This document shows, piece after piece, positions 26,235-35,248 of a stretch of DNA of 64,000 bases; within the stretch, counting starts at the first letter, position 1; each line of letters opens with the position of its first letter. The notes under the pieces were generated by a model that had not been told where the DNA came from, searched no databases, and saw only the letters and a program-made list of their open reading frames with translations. Position numbers and translations under genes: made by a program. The stretch comes from VAXT01 sp035318925 (GTDB taxonomy: Bacteria > Actinomycetota > Thermoleophilia > Gaiellales > Gaiellaceae): NCBI GenBank assembly GCA_035318925.1, contig DATHDS010000003.1, forward strand, positions 54,333 through 118,332, in the 5' to 3' direction.

Positions 26235-27341
26235 ATGAGGATCAGCGCCGCGGTCCTCGAGGAGTTCGGCGCGCCGCTCCAGGTACAGGAGGTCGATCTG
26301 GCCGAGCCACAAGCGGGCGAGGTGCTGGTTCGCCTCGCCGCCTGCGGGGTGTGTCATACGGATCTCTACACGGCGTCGGGCGCGGATCCGTCCGGGTATG
26401 CGCCGACGGTGCTCGGCCATGAGGGCGCTGGAGTGGTCGAGAGGGTCGGCGTGGGGGTCTCCTCGGTCAGGCCCGGCGATCACGTCGTCACCCTGTTCAG
26501 CCCACAGTGCCGTGAGTGCGCGCACTGCCTCGATGAGCGGACGAATCTGTGTCTTGCGATTCGCGAGCAGCAGAACAAGGGGTTCTTGCCCGATGGGACG
26601 ACGCGGCTTTCACGCAACGGAGAGCCGCTTCGGCACTTCATGGGCACCTCGACGTTCGCGGAGTACGCCGTCCTGCCCGAGATCGCGCTGGCGAAGATCG
26701 CGCCCGAGGCTCCGCTGGCCGAGGCGTGCGTGTTCGCCTGTGGGCTCTCGACCGGGCTCGGCGCGGCGCTGAACACGGCGAAGGTACAGCCCGGAGCGAC
26801 CTGCGTGGTCTTCGGCACCGGCCTGGTCGGGCTCGGCGCGGTTGCGGGCTGCCGGCTCGCGGGCGCAGAGCGGATCGTCGCGGTCGACCTATCGACGGAG
26901 CGGCTCGAGCTCGCGCGCGGCCAGGGCGCGACGGAGCTCCTCACCGCGGGTCCCGAAACCGTGGAGAAAATCCTCGAGTCGACGGGCGGCTTCGGCGCCG
27001 ACTACACGTTCGAGGCCACCGGCCGCGTCGACGTTATGCGGCAGGCGGTCGAAGCCGCCCGCATGGGCTGGGGCCTCGCGACCGTCTGCGGGGTCGCCGG
27101 GAAGGGGGAGACCCTGGATGTCGTGCCTCGCTACCTGATCACGGGCCGCCGCGTCGCTGGTTCGTCATTCGGTGGTCTGAAAGGCCGCGACCAGGTGCCT
27201 CGGCTCGTGGACCGCTGGCTTGCGGGCGATCTCGACGTCACTCCGCTCATCAGCCACAGGCTGGCCCTCGACGAGGTGAACCACGCGTTCGAGCTCATGG
27301 AGGCGCAGAACGGGATCCGCTCGGTGATCGAGTTTCCCTGA
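26235..27341 (+). CDS. Zinc-dependent alcohol dehydrogenase (class III-like MDR)
   Basis: The 368-residue medium-chain dehydrogenase has catalytic zinc ligand Cys40 in GVCHTD and the His62-Glu63 pair in GHEGAG. The structural-zinc cysteines are 92, 95, 98 and 106, and the Rossmann motif GTGLVGLGAVAG is near 197. It resembles class III/mycothiol-dependent formaldehyde dehydrogenases and aryl-alcohol dehydrogenases, but the substrate cannot be set from sequence. ATG 26235 is chosen. The frame is open upstream to 25887, over the YciI gene, so that longer version is rejected. It is 35 bp after YciI and is possibly the end of that transcript. Confidence 0.9.
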   Translation: MRISAAVLEEFGAPLQVQEVDLAEPQAGEVLVRLAACGVCHTDLYTASGADPSGYAPTVLGHEGAGVVERVGVGVSSVRPGDHVVTLFSPQCRECAHCLDERTNLCLAIREQQNKGFLPDGTTRLSRNGEPLRHFMGTSTFAEYAVLPEIALAKIAPEAPLAEACVFACGLSTGLGAALNTAKVQPGATCVVFGTGLVGLGAVAGCRLAGAERIVAVDLSTERLELARGQGATELLTAGPETVEKILESTGGFGADYTFEATGRVDVMRQAVEAARMGWGLATVCGVAGKGETLDVVPRYLITGRRVAGSSFGGLKGRDQVPRLVDRWLAGDLDVTPLISHRLALDEVNHAFELMEAQNGIRSVIEFP

Positions 27342-27423
27342 TCGCGCCGCCGCCCGCCGCTTACCAGGACGGCGGGCGGCTGGTTAGGAGGCGCGGCCAG
27401 AACTCGAGCCGCAACTCCGAGAG

Positions 27424-28176
27424 TTATGAAGCGGGGTCGGGCTTGATGATCCCGAACGTGGCGCCTTGCGGATCGCCGAGGACGGCGATGCGCCCGACGT
27501 TGGGGACGTCCATCGGCTCCATGAGCACGGCGCCGCCGAGCTCCTGTGCCTTTTCCGTCGTCGCGTCCGGGTCGTCGACGGCGACGTATGGCTGCCAGTG
27601 CGGCGGGATCGTCGCGTCCGGGAGAGTCATGAATCCGGCGATGCCGGTCTCGCCGCGGTTGAAGATCCTGTAGCCGCCGAAGTCGAGCCCCATGTCGGTC
27701 GTCGTCCAGCCGAAGACCTCGCCGTAGAAGCGTTGAGCGTCGTCGGCGTCGGTCGTCCCGAGCTCGTCCCAGACGAAGACGCCCTCGGCACTCGGCTGTT
27801 CGCTCGTCGGCTGGTACGCGCTGATGAAGGCCCCCTGCGGGTCGGTGATGATCGCCATGCGTCCGACCTCGCCCATCTCGAATGGACCGGCTGCGAGCTT
27901 GCCGCCTGCGCTCTTCGCCTTCTCGATCGTCTCCTCCAGGTTCTCGACCCAGACGTGGCTCAGCCAGTGCGGTGGCGGCGCTCCTTCCATGGCCTTGCCG
28001 AAGCCGCCGTGGCTCTGTCCACCTGACGAGATCATCGTGTAGTCGGCCTCGCCGGGCTGGAAGACCTCGGTGTCCCAGCCAAAGAGCTGCGTGTAGAAGT
28101 CTTGCGCCTGTTCGGGATTGGACGAGACCTGCTCGTGCCAGACGAACTTCCCGACCGTCGATTCGACTGTGCTCAT
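27424..28176 (-). CDS. Two-domain VOC (glyoxalase-like) protein
   Basis: The 250-residue protein is a tandem of two vicinal-oxygen-chelate modules (about 8-125 and 128-250). Each has a WHEQVSSNPEQAQDFYTQLFGW or VWDELGTTDADDAQRFYGEVFGW start and an ITDPQGA / LGDPQGATFGI end. It resembles hydroxylase or antibiotic-resistance-like VOC proteins of Actinobacteria, with no known substrate. ATG 28176 is supported by AAGGAGGAGG six bases upstream. The 13-codon extension to 28215 is Arg-rich and unlikely. Confidence 0.9.
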   Translation of the reverse strand: MSTVESTVGKFVWHEQVSSNPEQAQDFYTQLFGWDTEVFQPGEADYTMISSGGQSHGGFGKAMEGAPPPHWLSHVWVENLEETIEKAKSAGGKLAAGPFEMGEVGRMAIITDPQGAFISAYQPTSEQPSAEGVFVWDELGTTDADDAQRFYGEVFGWTTTDMGLDFGGYRIFNRGETGIAGFMTLPDATIPPHWQPYVAVDDPDATTEKAQELGGAVLMEPMDVPNVGRIAVLGDPQGATFGIIKPDPAS

Positions 28177-28272
28177 GGTCGACCTCCTCCTTGTTCGTGT
28201 CTGTCGTTCACGCAAATGAGACTCCGATCCGAGCCGGAAATCATCGCTCGGGGCCGAAGACTTCGCGGAGCG

Positions 28273-29655
28273 CTAGGCGAGCTCGGGCCTGACCGCGGGA
28301 CGTTCTCGCCGCTGCGATACGCGGACGGCGCCGTAGCCCGACAAGAGGATCAGGGCCGCGCCGGCGAGGCCGATGAAGCCGCCGGCTCCGGGCGAGGCCA
28401 CGGACCGGTTCTCGATCAACGGAATCACGAGGAACCTCGGCCACATGCAGGCCGCGCCAACGCCGCATGCGACGAGCGCGCCGCCGAGCAACGGTCGCGG
28501 GGCGCGGAGGATCGGGGCGAGCAGGCCTATTGCGGCGGCGACGACGGCGATGGCGAGGAGGTCCCAGCGCTCACCGAACCCGTCGAACACGGACGCCGCG
28601 TGTGTATGTGCTGGCGCGGGCCCGCCGCCGTTGAAGTCGACCAGCATCCCGATCACCGTCACGGCAGCGCCTAGCAGGGCAGTCGCCCGGACCGAGCGTG
28701 CGAGCGGCGGCGCACCTGAGCCGCCGACGAGCCGAGAGACGATTGGGAGGACGACGACACCGAGAAGCAGACCACCGACCAGTGGGACCGCGAACCCCGC
28801 GCTGTTTCCCCCGTGAGCGCCGAGAACGCCGGCGTAGAGCGCGACGCCCTGGAGCCCGCAGAGAAGGATGGCGCCGACGGAGGCAGCGCGCTTGCGGGCG
28901 TTCCGTTGCGCGACGAGCAGCGCGACGATCGCGATCGCGGCGATTCCGAGCGTCGGCAACGTGGTGAAGAAGCCCGCCAACCGCCAGAGGAGGGTCGAGC
29001 GGTGGAAGTTGGCCGGGCCGCCGAACGATGGCTCCAGGAATGTGTTGCCACGGGAGTTATGAACGAAGACCCCGCTCAGGACCATCGCGGCGCCGGCGAG
29101 CACATCGAGGACGGTCCACGTGGGGTAGGGAGGCAGTGTCGGCGTCTCCGGCGGTTCTTCCTTCTCTTTCGGCGGCGTTGTCTCACGCATCGGCGTCGCA
29201 ACGACGCCGTCGAGCGCTTCGATCAGCTCCTCGATTCCGGCGCGCCACTGGCGCTCGGGGATCGGGAGCGCGTTGCGCCTGCGGAGCGGCAGGAGATCCT
29301 CGGGCAGCTTCGCCGCCGGCGGCATCTTTGCGTCCTTGACGAGCACGGGGATGACGCGGATCCCGCGCCGAAGGGCGTTCGCGATCTCGAGGCGCACCCA
29401 GTCGGCGGGATCGTCGAGGCGTCGATCGCCGTGCTCGTCGACCGCGTCGGCCCAGCCCGGGCCGATGACCGCGATCAGCGCGTCGATCATCTCGACCGTC
29501 TGCTCGATCATCTGGACGAAGTCGACGCCCGGCTCGAGAGCGTTGATGTCCATGAAGACCTCGTCCTCGCCAAAATGCCGATCGAGCCAGTCGGTGATCC
29601 GCCCCGCCTCGCTCGAAGCGTCATCGCGGCGGTAGCTGACGAAGATCCTCGCCAC
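28273..29655 (-). CDS. TIR domain protein with multi-spanning membrane C-terminus
   Basis: The 460-residue protein begins with a bacterial TIR domain (about 1-150). It shows IFVSYRRDDA, VFMDINALEPGVDF, ALIAVIGPGW and the DPADWVRLEIANAL helix, whose Glu is placed like the catalytic Glu of TIR NADases. A Pro/Glu linker leads to about seven membrane helices (180-445). TIR proteins in bacteria often cleave NAD or make signalling nucleotides in immune responses. The adjacent upstream gene, nine bases away, encodes a SLATT/DUF4231 protein, a partner type known from nucleotide-signalling conflict systems. An anti-phage or signalling role is inferred. It starts at GTG 29655. Confidence 0.87.
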   Translation of the reverse strand: MARIFVSYRRDDASSEAGRITDWLDRHFGEDEVFMDINALEPGVDFVQMIEQTVEMIDALIAVIGPGWADAVDEHGDRRLDDPADWVRLEIANALRRGIRVIPVLVKDAKMPPAAKLPEDLLPLRRRNALPIPERQWRAGIEELIEALDGVVATPMRETTPPKEKEEPPETPTLPPYPTWTVLDVLAGAAMVLSGVFVHNSRGNTFLEPSFGGPANFHRSTLLWRLAGFFTTLPTLGIAAIAIVALLVAQRNARKRAASVGAILLCGLQGVALYAGVLGAHGGNSAGFAVPLVGGLLLGVVVLPIVSRLVGGSGAPPLARSVRATALLGAAVTVIGMLVDFNGGGPAPAHTHAASVFDGFGERWDLLAIAVVAAAIGLLAPILRAPRPLLGGALVACGVGAACMWPRFLVIPLIENRSVASPGAGGFIGLAGAALILLSGYGAVRVSQRRERPAVRPELA

Positions 29656-29664
29656 GCGTCCTGC

Positions 29665-30171
29665 CTACGCTTCCTGCTCGCGGGCCTTCTCCGGCTCCTT
29701 CCGAGCCGAGACCCATTTCGCGTGCTCCTGCGAGATCAGGGACTCGATTCGCTCGGCGAGCAAGCTGTGCGGGTGCTCGACCTCGTAGGGGCCGGCACCG
29801 GCGAGATAGAGGAACTTCTCATGCTTCAGCGCCTCGCACGTCGAGCGATAGGTGATCCAGTTGCTCTGGTACTGGTTGACGTGCTGCAAGCCTTCGAGCA
29901 CGACGATGAGGGCCCCGAGGCCCGCGAGGACCCCGCGCGGGGTGTCGAAACCTGCGAGCAGAGGGATCGCGGCTGCCGCGACGATCTCGACGAACTTCAG
30001 CCACTTGTAGAGCCGCTGGCAGCGGCCGCTCTTGCGGCTGTACCACTCGATCTCCTGTTCGAGGCGGTTGAAGATCGGGTCGTCTGCCGGGGCCGGATTC
30101 AGCCCCGCCGCGGCCTCACGAGGATCGGCAGTCTCGACTGCGGAATGCGTGGAAATCGGGTCGGCGGCCAT
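29665..30171 (-). CDS. SLATT/DUF4231 domain membrane protein
   Basis: The 168-residue protein matches DUF4231 of the SLATT superfamily. A helical start contains EIEWYSRKSGRCQRLYKWLKF. Two membrane helices follow (about 62-78 and 84-100). A long helix contains HVNQYQSNWITYRSTCEALKHEKFLYLAGAGPY. SLATT proteins are predicted pore-forming effectors linked to SMODS, SLOG and TIR genes. The TIR-membrane gene lies nine bases downstream on the same strand, so the two should be co-transcribed. Effector function is established only by genomic context for the family. Confidence 0.85.
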   Translation of the reverse strand: MAADPISTHSAVETADPREAAAGLNPAPADDPIFNRLEQEIEWYSRKSGRCQRLYKWLKFVEIVAAAAIPLLAGFDTPRGVLAGLGALIVVLEGLQHVNQYQSNWITYRSTCEALKHEKFLYLAGAGPYEVEHPHSLLAERIESLISQEHAKWVSARKEPEKAREQEA

Positions 30172-30258
30172 CGGAAAACCCTTCGTTTGCAGCCGCAGGA
30201 CTGCTCGAGCACGCTGACGATACAGCGGCTGCCGCGCAATTTCTAGAGTGGCTCAGGG

Positions 30259-30867
30259 TCAGGTCAAGGCTGACGGCGGAGCGTCCTCGGCTACCGCCGG
30301 CTCCGGCGAGGAGAAATCGACCGTGACCGGCGTGCGATCGGCGGCGTCGGTGATCTCGAAGAACTCACGCGCCTCGAAATGTCCCGCGCCCGCGACCAGC
30401 GAGTTGGGGAACACCTGGATCTTGGTGTTGTACGACTGGACGTTGCCGTTGTAGATACGGCGCGCGGCGGCGATCTGGTCCTCGGTGTTCGAAAGCTCGG
30501 CCTGGAGCTGCTGGAAGTTCTCGGTGGCGCGCAGCTGGGGATAGGCCTCCGCGATCGCGAACAGGCGTCCCAGGGCCTGGCCCACGATGCTCTCGGCGGC
30601 TCCGCTGGCAGCCGGTCCGGAGGCGGAGATGGCGTTGGCGCGAGCATCGGTCACGGCCTGGAACGTCTCCTGCTCGTGCGCGGCGTAGCCCTTGACCGCT
30701 TCGACCAGATTGGGGATCAGGTCGTGGCGGCGCTTCAGCTGCACGTCGATCCCGCTCCACGCCTCGTCGACCATGTTGCGCGAGCGGATCATGCCGTTGT
30801 AGGTGAGGACCGCGAACAGGATCGCCAGGGCGACGACGGCGAGGACGACGATCAGGGCGATCAGCAC
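30259..30867 (-). CDS. lemA: LemA family protein
   Basis: The 202-residue protein has an N-terminal membrane helix (2-22) followed by the LemA helical core: YNGMIRSRNMVDEAWSGIDVQLKRRHDLIPNLVEAVKGYAAHE, AYPQLRATENFQQLQAEL and RRIYNGNVQSYNTKIQVFP. The N-terminus is expected outside and the coiled helices inside. The role of LemA is poorly defined. It starts at GTG 30867, three bases after the stop of an uncharacterised membrane gene, so the two form a unit. Confidence 0.92.
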   Translation of the reverse strand: MLIALIVVLAVVALAILFAVLTYNGMIRSRNMVDEAWSGIDVQLKRRHDLIPNLVEAVKGYAAHEQETFQAVTDARANAISASGPAASGAAESIVGQALGRLFAIAEAYPQLRATENFQQLQAELSNTEDQIAAARRIYNGNVQSYNTKIQVFPNSLVAGAGHFEAREFFEITDAADRTPVTVDFSSPEPAVAEDAPPSALT

Positions 30868-30870
30868 TTG

Positions 30871-31740
30871 TCAGGTCACCTTTGGTGTTGTTGCGCGGGC
30901 GTCGGCCAGCCGGGTGACGACGGTGGTCGCTTTGGCCACCAGCCCATCCAGCTGGGCTGCATCGTAACTGTGGTCGGGTATCGCGACCACGAGCGTCTCG
31001 CCCTCGATCTCGAGCAGCATCTGGTCGGCGGCCTGGTCGAGGCACCAGACCATGAAGGCCGGCTCGAACAGCAGCCTGACCGCCACGTCCGAGGCTGAAT
31101 CCGCCACCTCGAGCTTGTACTCGTGCTCCAGCTCGGACGACTCCAGCTGCACCACGCGGTTCGAGGTCAGCGTCGTGTCGATCCGGTCGAACAGGCGGTT
31201 GTCGCCGAAGCTGCGCGGGTGCAGGCTGAGACTGGGGATACCGGGGGCGTTGACGCTCGTTTCGATGACCGTGAAGTCGAACGCCTCCCAGTTGGTGGTG
31301 GTTCCGCCATTCGAGCTCGTATTCTCGTGGCGAACTTCGTAGGTGTAGTGGCACAGCACCGCCTGGCTGTCGTTGGTCAGGGGGCCGCTCACGTAGTCGC
31401 TGGATTCGCGCCGGTCGCCGTCGCGCAGAAGCGGCGTCGCCTCTTCCAGCCACGAGCCGGTGTCCTTGGCCCATCCACGCGAGCGTGCCCAGGCCTCGAT
31501 GAACGCCGACTTGGCCCGTCTGTCCGCCAGCACGTAGGTCCCGATCAGCCCCGCCAGTGCCGCCGCTGCCGCGACCAGCATGAACACAACCACGGGATTG
31601 GGGCCTGAAACGGCGGCGGCTGCCACTGCGCCGGCCACGATCGGCACCAGCACGATCGCCGCTCGCCACCAGTTGTTGGCCGTCAGCGCGCGCAGCTGCT
31701 CGCGGCGACCCTGGTTGACCGGCTCGACCGGACCCGGCAT
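30871..31740 (-). CDS. Uncharacterised two-helix membrane protein paired with LemA
   Basis: The 289-residue protein has two membrane helices (about 26-45 and 50-70). A beta-rich cytosolic domain follows, containing YTYEVRHENTSSNGGTTTNW and HPRSFGDNRLFDRIDTTL. I recognise no catalytic motif. This general layout occurs in proteins encoded beside lemA. The frame is open further upstream through ltrA, but ATG 31740 is the first start outside that gene. It is separated by three bases from lemA and should be co-translated. Confidence 0.75.
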   Translation of the reverse strand: MPGPVEPVNQGRREQLRALTANNWWRAAIVLVPIVAGAVAAAAVSGPNPVVVFMLVAAAAALAGLIGTYVLADRRAKSAFIEAWARSRGWAKDTGSWLEEATPLLRDGDRRESSDYVSGPLTNDSQAVLCHYTYEVRHENTSSNGGTTTNWEAFDFTVIETSVNAPGIPSLSLHPRSFGDNRLFDRIDTTLTSNRVVQLESSELEHEYKLEVADSASDVAVRLLFEPAFMVWCLDQAADQMLLEIEGETLVVAIPDHSYDAAQLDGLVAKATTVVTRLADARATTPKVT

Positions 31741-31760
31741 GACGGCGATTCTAAGGCCGT

Positions 31761-32939
31761 CTAAGCGGGACCGCCTGTTTCGGAAGCGGAGGCCGGCACG
31801 CGCGGAGCGCGAGTCCGCGCGCGGGCCTCGCGCCACCAGATGAACTCGTACGCGTGCAGTGCGACCCAGACGGCGGCCATGAGCGCGAGTGCGACGAGCG
31901 CCGGCACGACGACGGCCACTGGGAACAGCAGCCCGCACGCAACCGCGGCCAGCAAACGACCGCGGCCGAAGGTGCGCGACACGCGGAAGCGGAGCGCGAC
32001 ATACGCGAACAGGTAGAGCGCGGGCCCGCCGCAGAGGCCGACGGCCGGGATCGTGTCGAGCTCGTCGCCGACATGCGCGAGCGTCGTCTTCATTGCGAAC
32101 GCGAAGAGGACGATGCCCGCCACCATCGGCAGATGGAGGTAGGTGTAGACGTCGCGCGCAAGAGCGATCCGCTGCTCGCCGCTTTGGTCGGCGAGCATCT
32201 GCCGCCCGCGCATCGAGAAGAAGTCGAAGTACGCCAACCAGAACGAAGTGACCACCACGAGGCCGAGCACGGCCGCGACGATCACGCCGGTGCCGAGCGC
32301 GGTGGCTCTCGCCCCGAGGCCGATGGCGATCAGCGACTCGCCGATCGCAATGATCACGATCAGCCCGTGCCGCTCGACGAAGTGCGCGGGTTGCACCCGC
32401 CAGCCGCTCACGCCGACGAGGAGCGGACCGAACAGGCCGACGATGAGCGCGGCCAGCCAGAGCAACGGCCGGAGCCCGCCGTGAACGAATCCTGCGGCGA
32501 CGATGAGAGCCGTGCCCGCGAGTGCCCAAGGAGCATTCCGCAGGATCGCTCCCAGCAGGTCTCGGTCGCCGTGTGCTCCGAGCGCGTACAGGGTCAGCCA
32601 CATGACGTTGACGATCAGAAAGGCGATCCCGAAAACGACGCCGTGGCTGCCGAAGGCCTCGGGGACGGCCAGCGATGCGATGAACATGGCCGCCATCGCA
32701 ACGAGGATCGCTCCCCACACAGCGCCCTCACCCGGGTCGACGGTGTTCGTCAACCAGGCGTATGCGGCCCACGCCCACCAGAGCGCGACGAGGATCAGGA
32801 GACCGTGCCCGAGCCCGCTCCACGTCGGATTATCCGAGAAGACCGTCGTCACCTGCGTGAACCCGAACGCGAAGACGAGGTCGAAGAAGAGCTCGAGCGG
32901 AGTGACCTGCTGCTCGCGCTCTAGGTACGGGTTGCTCAC
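31761..32939 (-). CDS. ltrA: Low temperature requirement A (LtrA) family membrane protein
   Basis: The 392-residue membrane protein has ten or more hydrophobic segments and the LtrA signatures VTPLELFFDLVFAFGFTQVT at the N-terminus and ERHGLIVIIAIGESLIAIG in the middle. LtrA was first noted in Listeria for growth at low temperature, and the molecular role is still unclear. It starts at GTG 32939 and lies 20 bp upstream of the LemA-partner gene on the same strand. Its presence with an ice-binding protein in the same window may point to cold exposure, but that is inference. Confidence 0.9.
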   Translation of the reverse strand: MSNPYLEREQQVTPLELFFDLVFAFGFTQVTTVFSDNPTWSGLGHGLLILVALWWAWAAYAWLTNTVDPGEGAVWGAILVAMAAMFIASLAVPEAFGSHGVVFGIAFLIVNVMWLTLYALGAHGDRDLLGAILRNAPWALAGTALIVAAGFVHGGLRPLLWLAALIVGLFGPLLVGVSGWRVQPAHFVERHGLIVIIAIGESLIAIGLGARATALGTGVIVAAVLGLVVVTSFWLAYFDFFSMRGRQMLADQSGEQRIALARDVYTYLHLPMVAGIVLFAFAMKTTLAHVGDELDTIPAVGLCGGPALYLFAYVALRFRVSRTFGRGRLLAAVACGLLFPVAVVVPALVALALMAAVWVALHAYEFIWWREARARTRAPRVPASASETGGPA

Positions 32940-33040
32940 AGCCGGACGCTAACGCGAACGGAGCGCGACCGCGGGGTCGACTACCGCCCGGTCGAGACTG
33001 ACGGGGCGGCACGCGCGGCGAGGTTGATCGCCGACCTGCT

Positions 33041-35182
33041 CTAGGACGCGGCGCCGGCGTCTGCGCGCTCGCCGAGATGCGCCTCGAGGCGCCAAAGGTT
33101 GTCGAGATGCTGGCTCGCCCAGAGCAGGACGAGCGCGGCCTTGACCGTTTCATTGTCGCGGCCGCGGGCGGTTTCGCGCACGCAGGCGAGAAGACGCCTG
33201 CTGCCCTCGGTGTCGCGGATGTGCGGCGGCGGCACGGGGCGGCCGTTCACGAGCGCGTAGCCGAGAGTGACATACCACGACTGAAGAGCATGGAGCTCGC
33301 GGTCGAGGTTCTCGCCGCAGTGCTCGAGTCGTGTCTTGCCGTCAGCCATGCGTCCGAGCGCCGTGAGCGACTGCGCCGCCCGGCGGACGCGCGACGCGCC
33401 GCCGACCAGAGCCGCGACGTCCTCCACATCGACCCCGGTCGCGGAGCGCTCGGCGAGGTACTGCCGAAAGGCGTCGTCGAGGCGGTGGAGGGCGGTGTCC
33501 GCGGCTCGCCCTGCGCGGGCAGCGTCGTCGGACTCTCCGCCCGCGATCAGCTGCCGGGCTGTGGCGACGACGTAGTCCGCGCTGCGTGCGTACGCGGCGG
33601 CAAGGTCGTCGCGCAGGAGTGCGCCGGCACCGCGGGGCCAGAAGAGAAGACCTACTCCGAGGCTGATGGCAAAGCCGATGGCGACGTCTTCGATGCGAAC
33701 CAGGCCCACCCGCCAGCCGACCGGCTGGATGAGGTTGAAAAGCACGAAGAGGACGACCGTGAAGCCTGCCTGGCCCGCAGCGAACGAGATCGCCCGCGGC
33801 GCGTAGGCGGCGAGCAGGACCGCAACGGGCAGCACGCCCCACAGCACCGCCTCGTGTGTGCCGATTCCGATCACGAGCAGCGCGCCGATCACGATTCCGA
33901 CCGCTGTCCCCGCGAGCGCGCTGAGAATGGACCAGCCGGTGCCGAGCGCGTTCGACCGCAGCACGGAGAGTGTCCCCAGCACGACCCAGAACCCGTGCTG
34001 GAGGCCCGTGCGCTGAGCGATGTAGACGGCGACCGCGAGCCCGGCCGCGCCGCGAACGCTGTTCTGCAGCCACACCGATCTCGCGCTGGTGTGCTCGACT
34101 GCGAGCCGCTCCGTCGCTTCGAGGGCCGTGCGCGCCGGCCGCGGCTGTACGACGTCGAGGAGATCGAGCTCGGGTACCTCGGCTCCGGTTGCAAGCAGTG
34201 CGTAGCCGGCTGCTTGACGCGCGGAGTAGGTCGCCGCACGGATCCGGAACGGCGGATCCAGAGCCTGCGCAACCGAGCCGGCGGGAGTGTCACTGGGCAG
34301 CTCCGGTAGCCGTCGCATCAGTGCCTGCGCGACGGCGTCTCGAGCTGCCTCGAGCCGTGCGAAGTCAGGCCGTTCGTCACGACCTTCGAGTCTCCCCGCG
34401 CTCGCGCGCAGCACGGCGGCGGCCGCCGTCACCGCTTCCGCGTCCTCTGCGCAGGCCAGCTCGAGCATGTGCGGCCCCGCCGACGGTGCGAGGAAGGAGA
34501 GCAGCCAGTCCAGCTCGTCAGGAAGCGAAGCGAGTGCGGCTGTCGGACCGGTTGGCCCGGTGGGGCGGTGCTGGGTGCCGAGGAGGTGCCGGCCCAGAGC
34601 GTCGACCGCCCCGCGAGCGAAGCGGGCGCGTTCGGCCATCTGTTCCTCCTCCGCGTCCAGGAAATCCGCCACCGCTCGCAACGCGCCGGCCGCCTCGCGC
34701 TGAAGGTCGGCGCGCCGGCGAGGCGGCCAGAGGAGCATGAGCGCGCAGATCCCAACGCCGGACGCGAGACCCCAGCCCTCGAGCCGGTCCGGAATCGCGG
34801 AGTTGGGCGCCGGGATCGTCACCGGCAGGACGAACGTCAGGAGCGCTCCGGTCGCGGCCGCGGCAAAGTAGCCGCTGATCACGCCAGAGAAGAGGGTGGC
34901 GAAGCCGACGACGAACATCGCGCCCGCGGCCAGCCACTCATTTCGCGAGCAGAGAGTCCCGAGCGTGATGAACGAGGCGCCCACGCACGCCAGCCCCAGG
35001 TACGCGACCAGGCGAGTCCGCGGCGGGCCTGCGAACTCGACCAGTACGAGCATCGCAAACGATCCGAAGGCCGCAAAGATGGACGTCTGCGGCTGCCCGA
35101 TCACCTTGTCTGCGAATACGAAGACCGCAGGCATGACGATCGCGGCGCGCGCGGCGGTCTTCAGCGCTCCGAGATCCAGCAC
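33041..35182 (-). CDS. FUSC family membrane protein (fusaric acid resistance-like)
   Basis: The 713-residue protein has two groups of membrane helices (about 15-160 and 370-520) separated and followed by helical cytosolic domains, as in the FUSC/YccS/aromatic-acid exporter family. Segments such as AVYIAQRTGLQHGFWVVLGTLSVLRSNALGTG are typical. Members are linked to export of aromatic acids, but the substrate here is unknown. It starts at GTG 35182. The TetR gene ending at 35249, upstream on the same strand, may control it. Confidence 0.87.
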   Translation of the reverse strand: MLDLGALKTAARAAIVMPAVFVFADKVIGQPQTSIFAAFGSFAMLVLVEFAGPPRTRLVAYLGLACVGASFITLGTLCSRNEWLAAGAMFVVGFATLFSGVISGYFAAAATGALLTFVLPVTIPAPNSAIPDRLEGWGLASGVGICALMLLWPPRRRADLQREAAGALRAVADFLDAEEEQMAERARFARGAVDALGRHLLGTQHRPTGPTGPTAALASLPDELDWLLSFLAPSAGPHMLELACAEDAEAVTAAAAVLRASAGRLEGRDERPDFARLEAARDAVAQALMRRLPELPSDTPAGSVAQALDPPFRIRAATYSARQAAGYALLATGAEVPELDLLDVVQPRPARTALEATERLAVEHTSARSVWLQNSVRGAAGLAVAVYIAQRTGLQHGFWVVLGTLSVLRSNALGTGWSILSALAGTAVGIVIGALLVIGIGTHEAVLWGVLPVAVLLAAYAPRAISFAAGQAGFTVVLFVLFNLIQPVGWRVGLVRIEDVAIGFAISLGVGLLFWPRGAGALLRDDLAAAYARSADYVVATARQLIAGGESDDAARAGRAADTALHRLDDAFRQYLAERSATGVDVEDVAALVGGASRVRRAAQSLTALGRMADGKTRLEHCGENLDRELHALQSWYVTLGYALVNGRPVPPPHIRDTEGSRRLLACVRETARGRDNETVKAALVLLWASQHLDNLWRLEAHLGERADAGAAS

Positions 35183-35248
35183 GGCTGGGCGATGATACGT
35201 CCGCTCCTGACGCTCCGGAAGACGGGCGTGGATGACGCAGAGCTGTCC

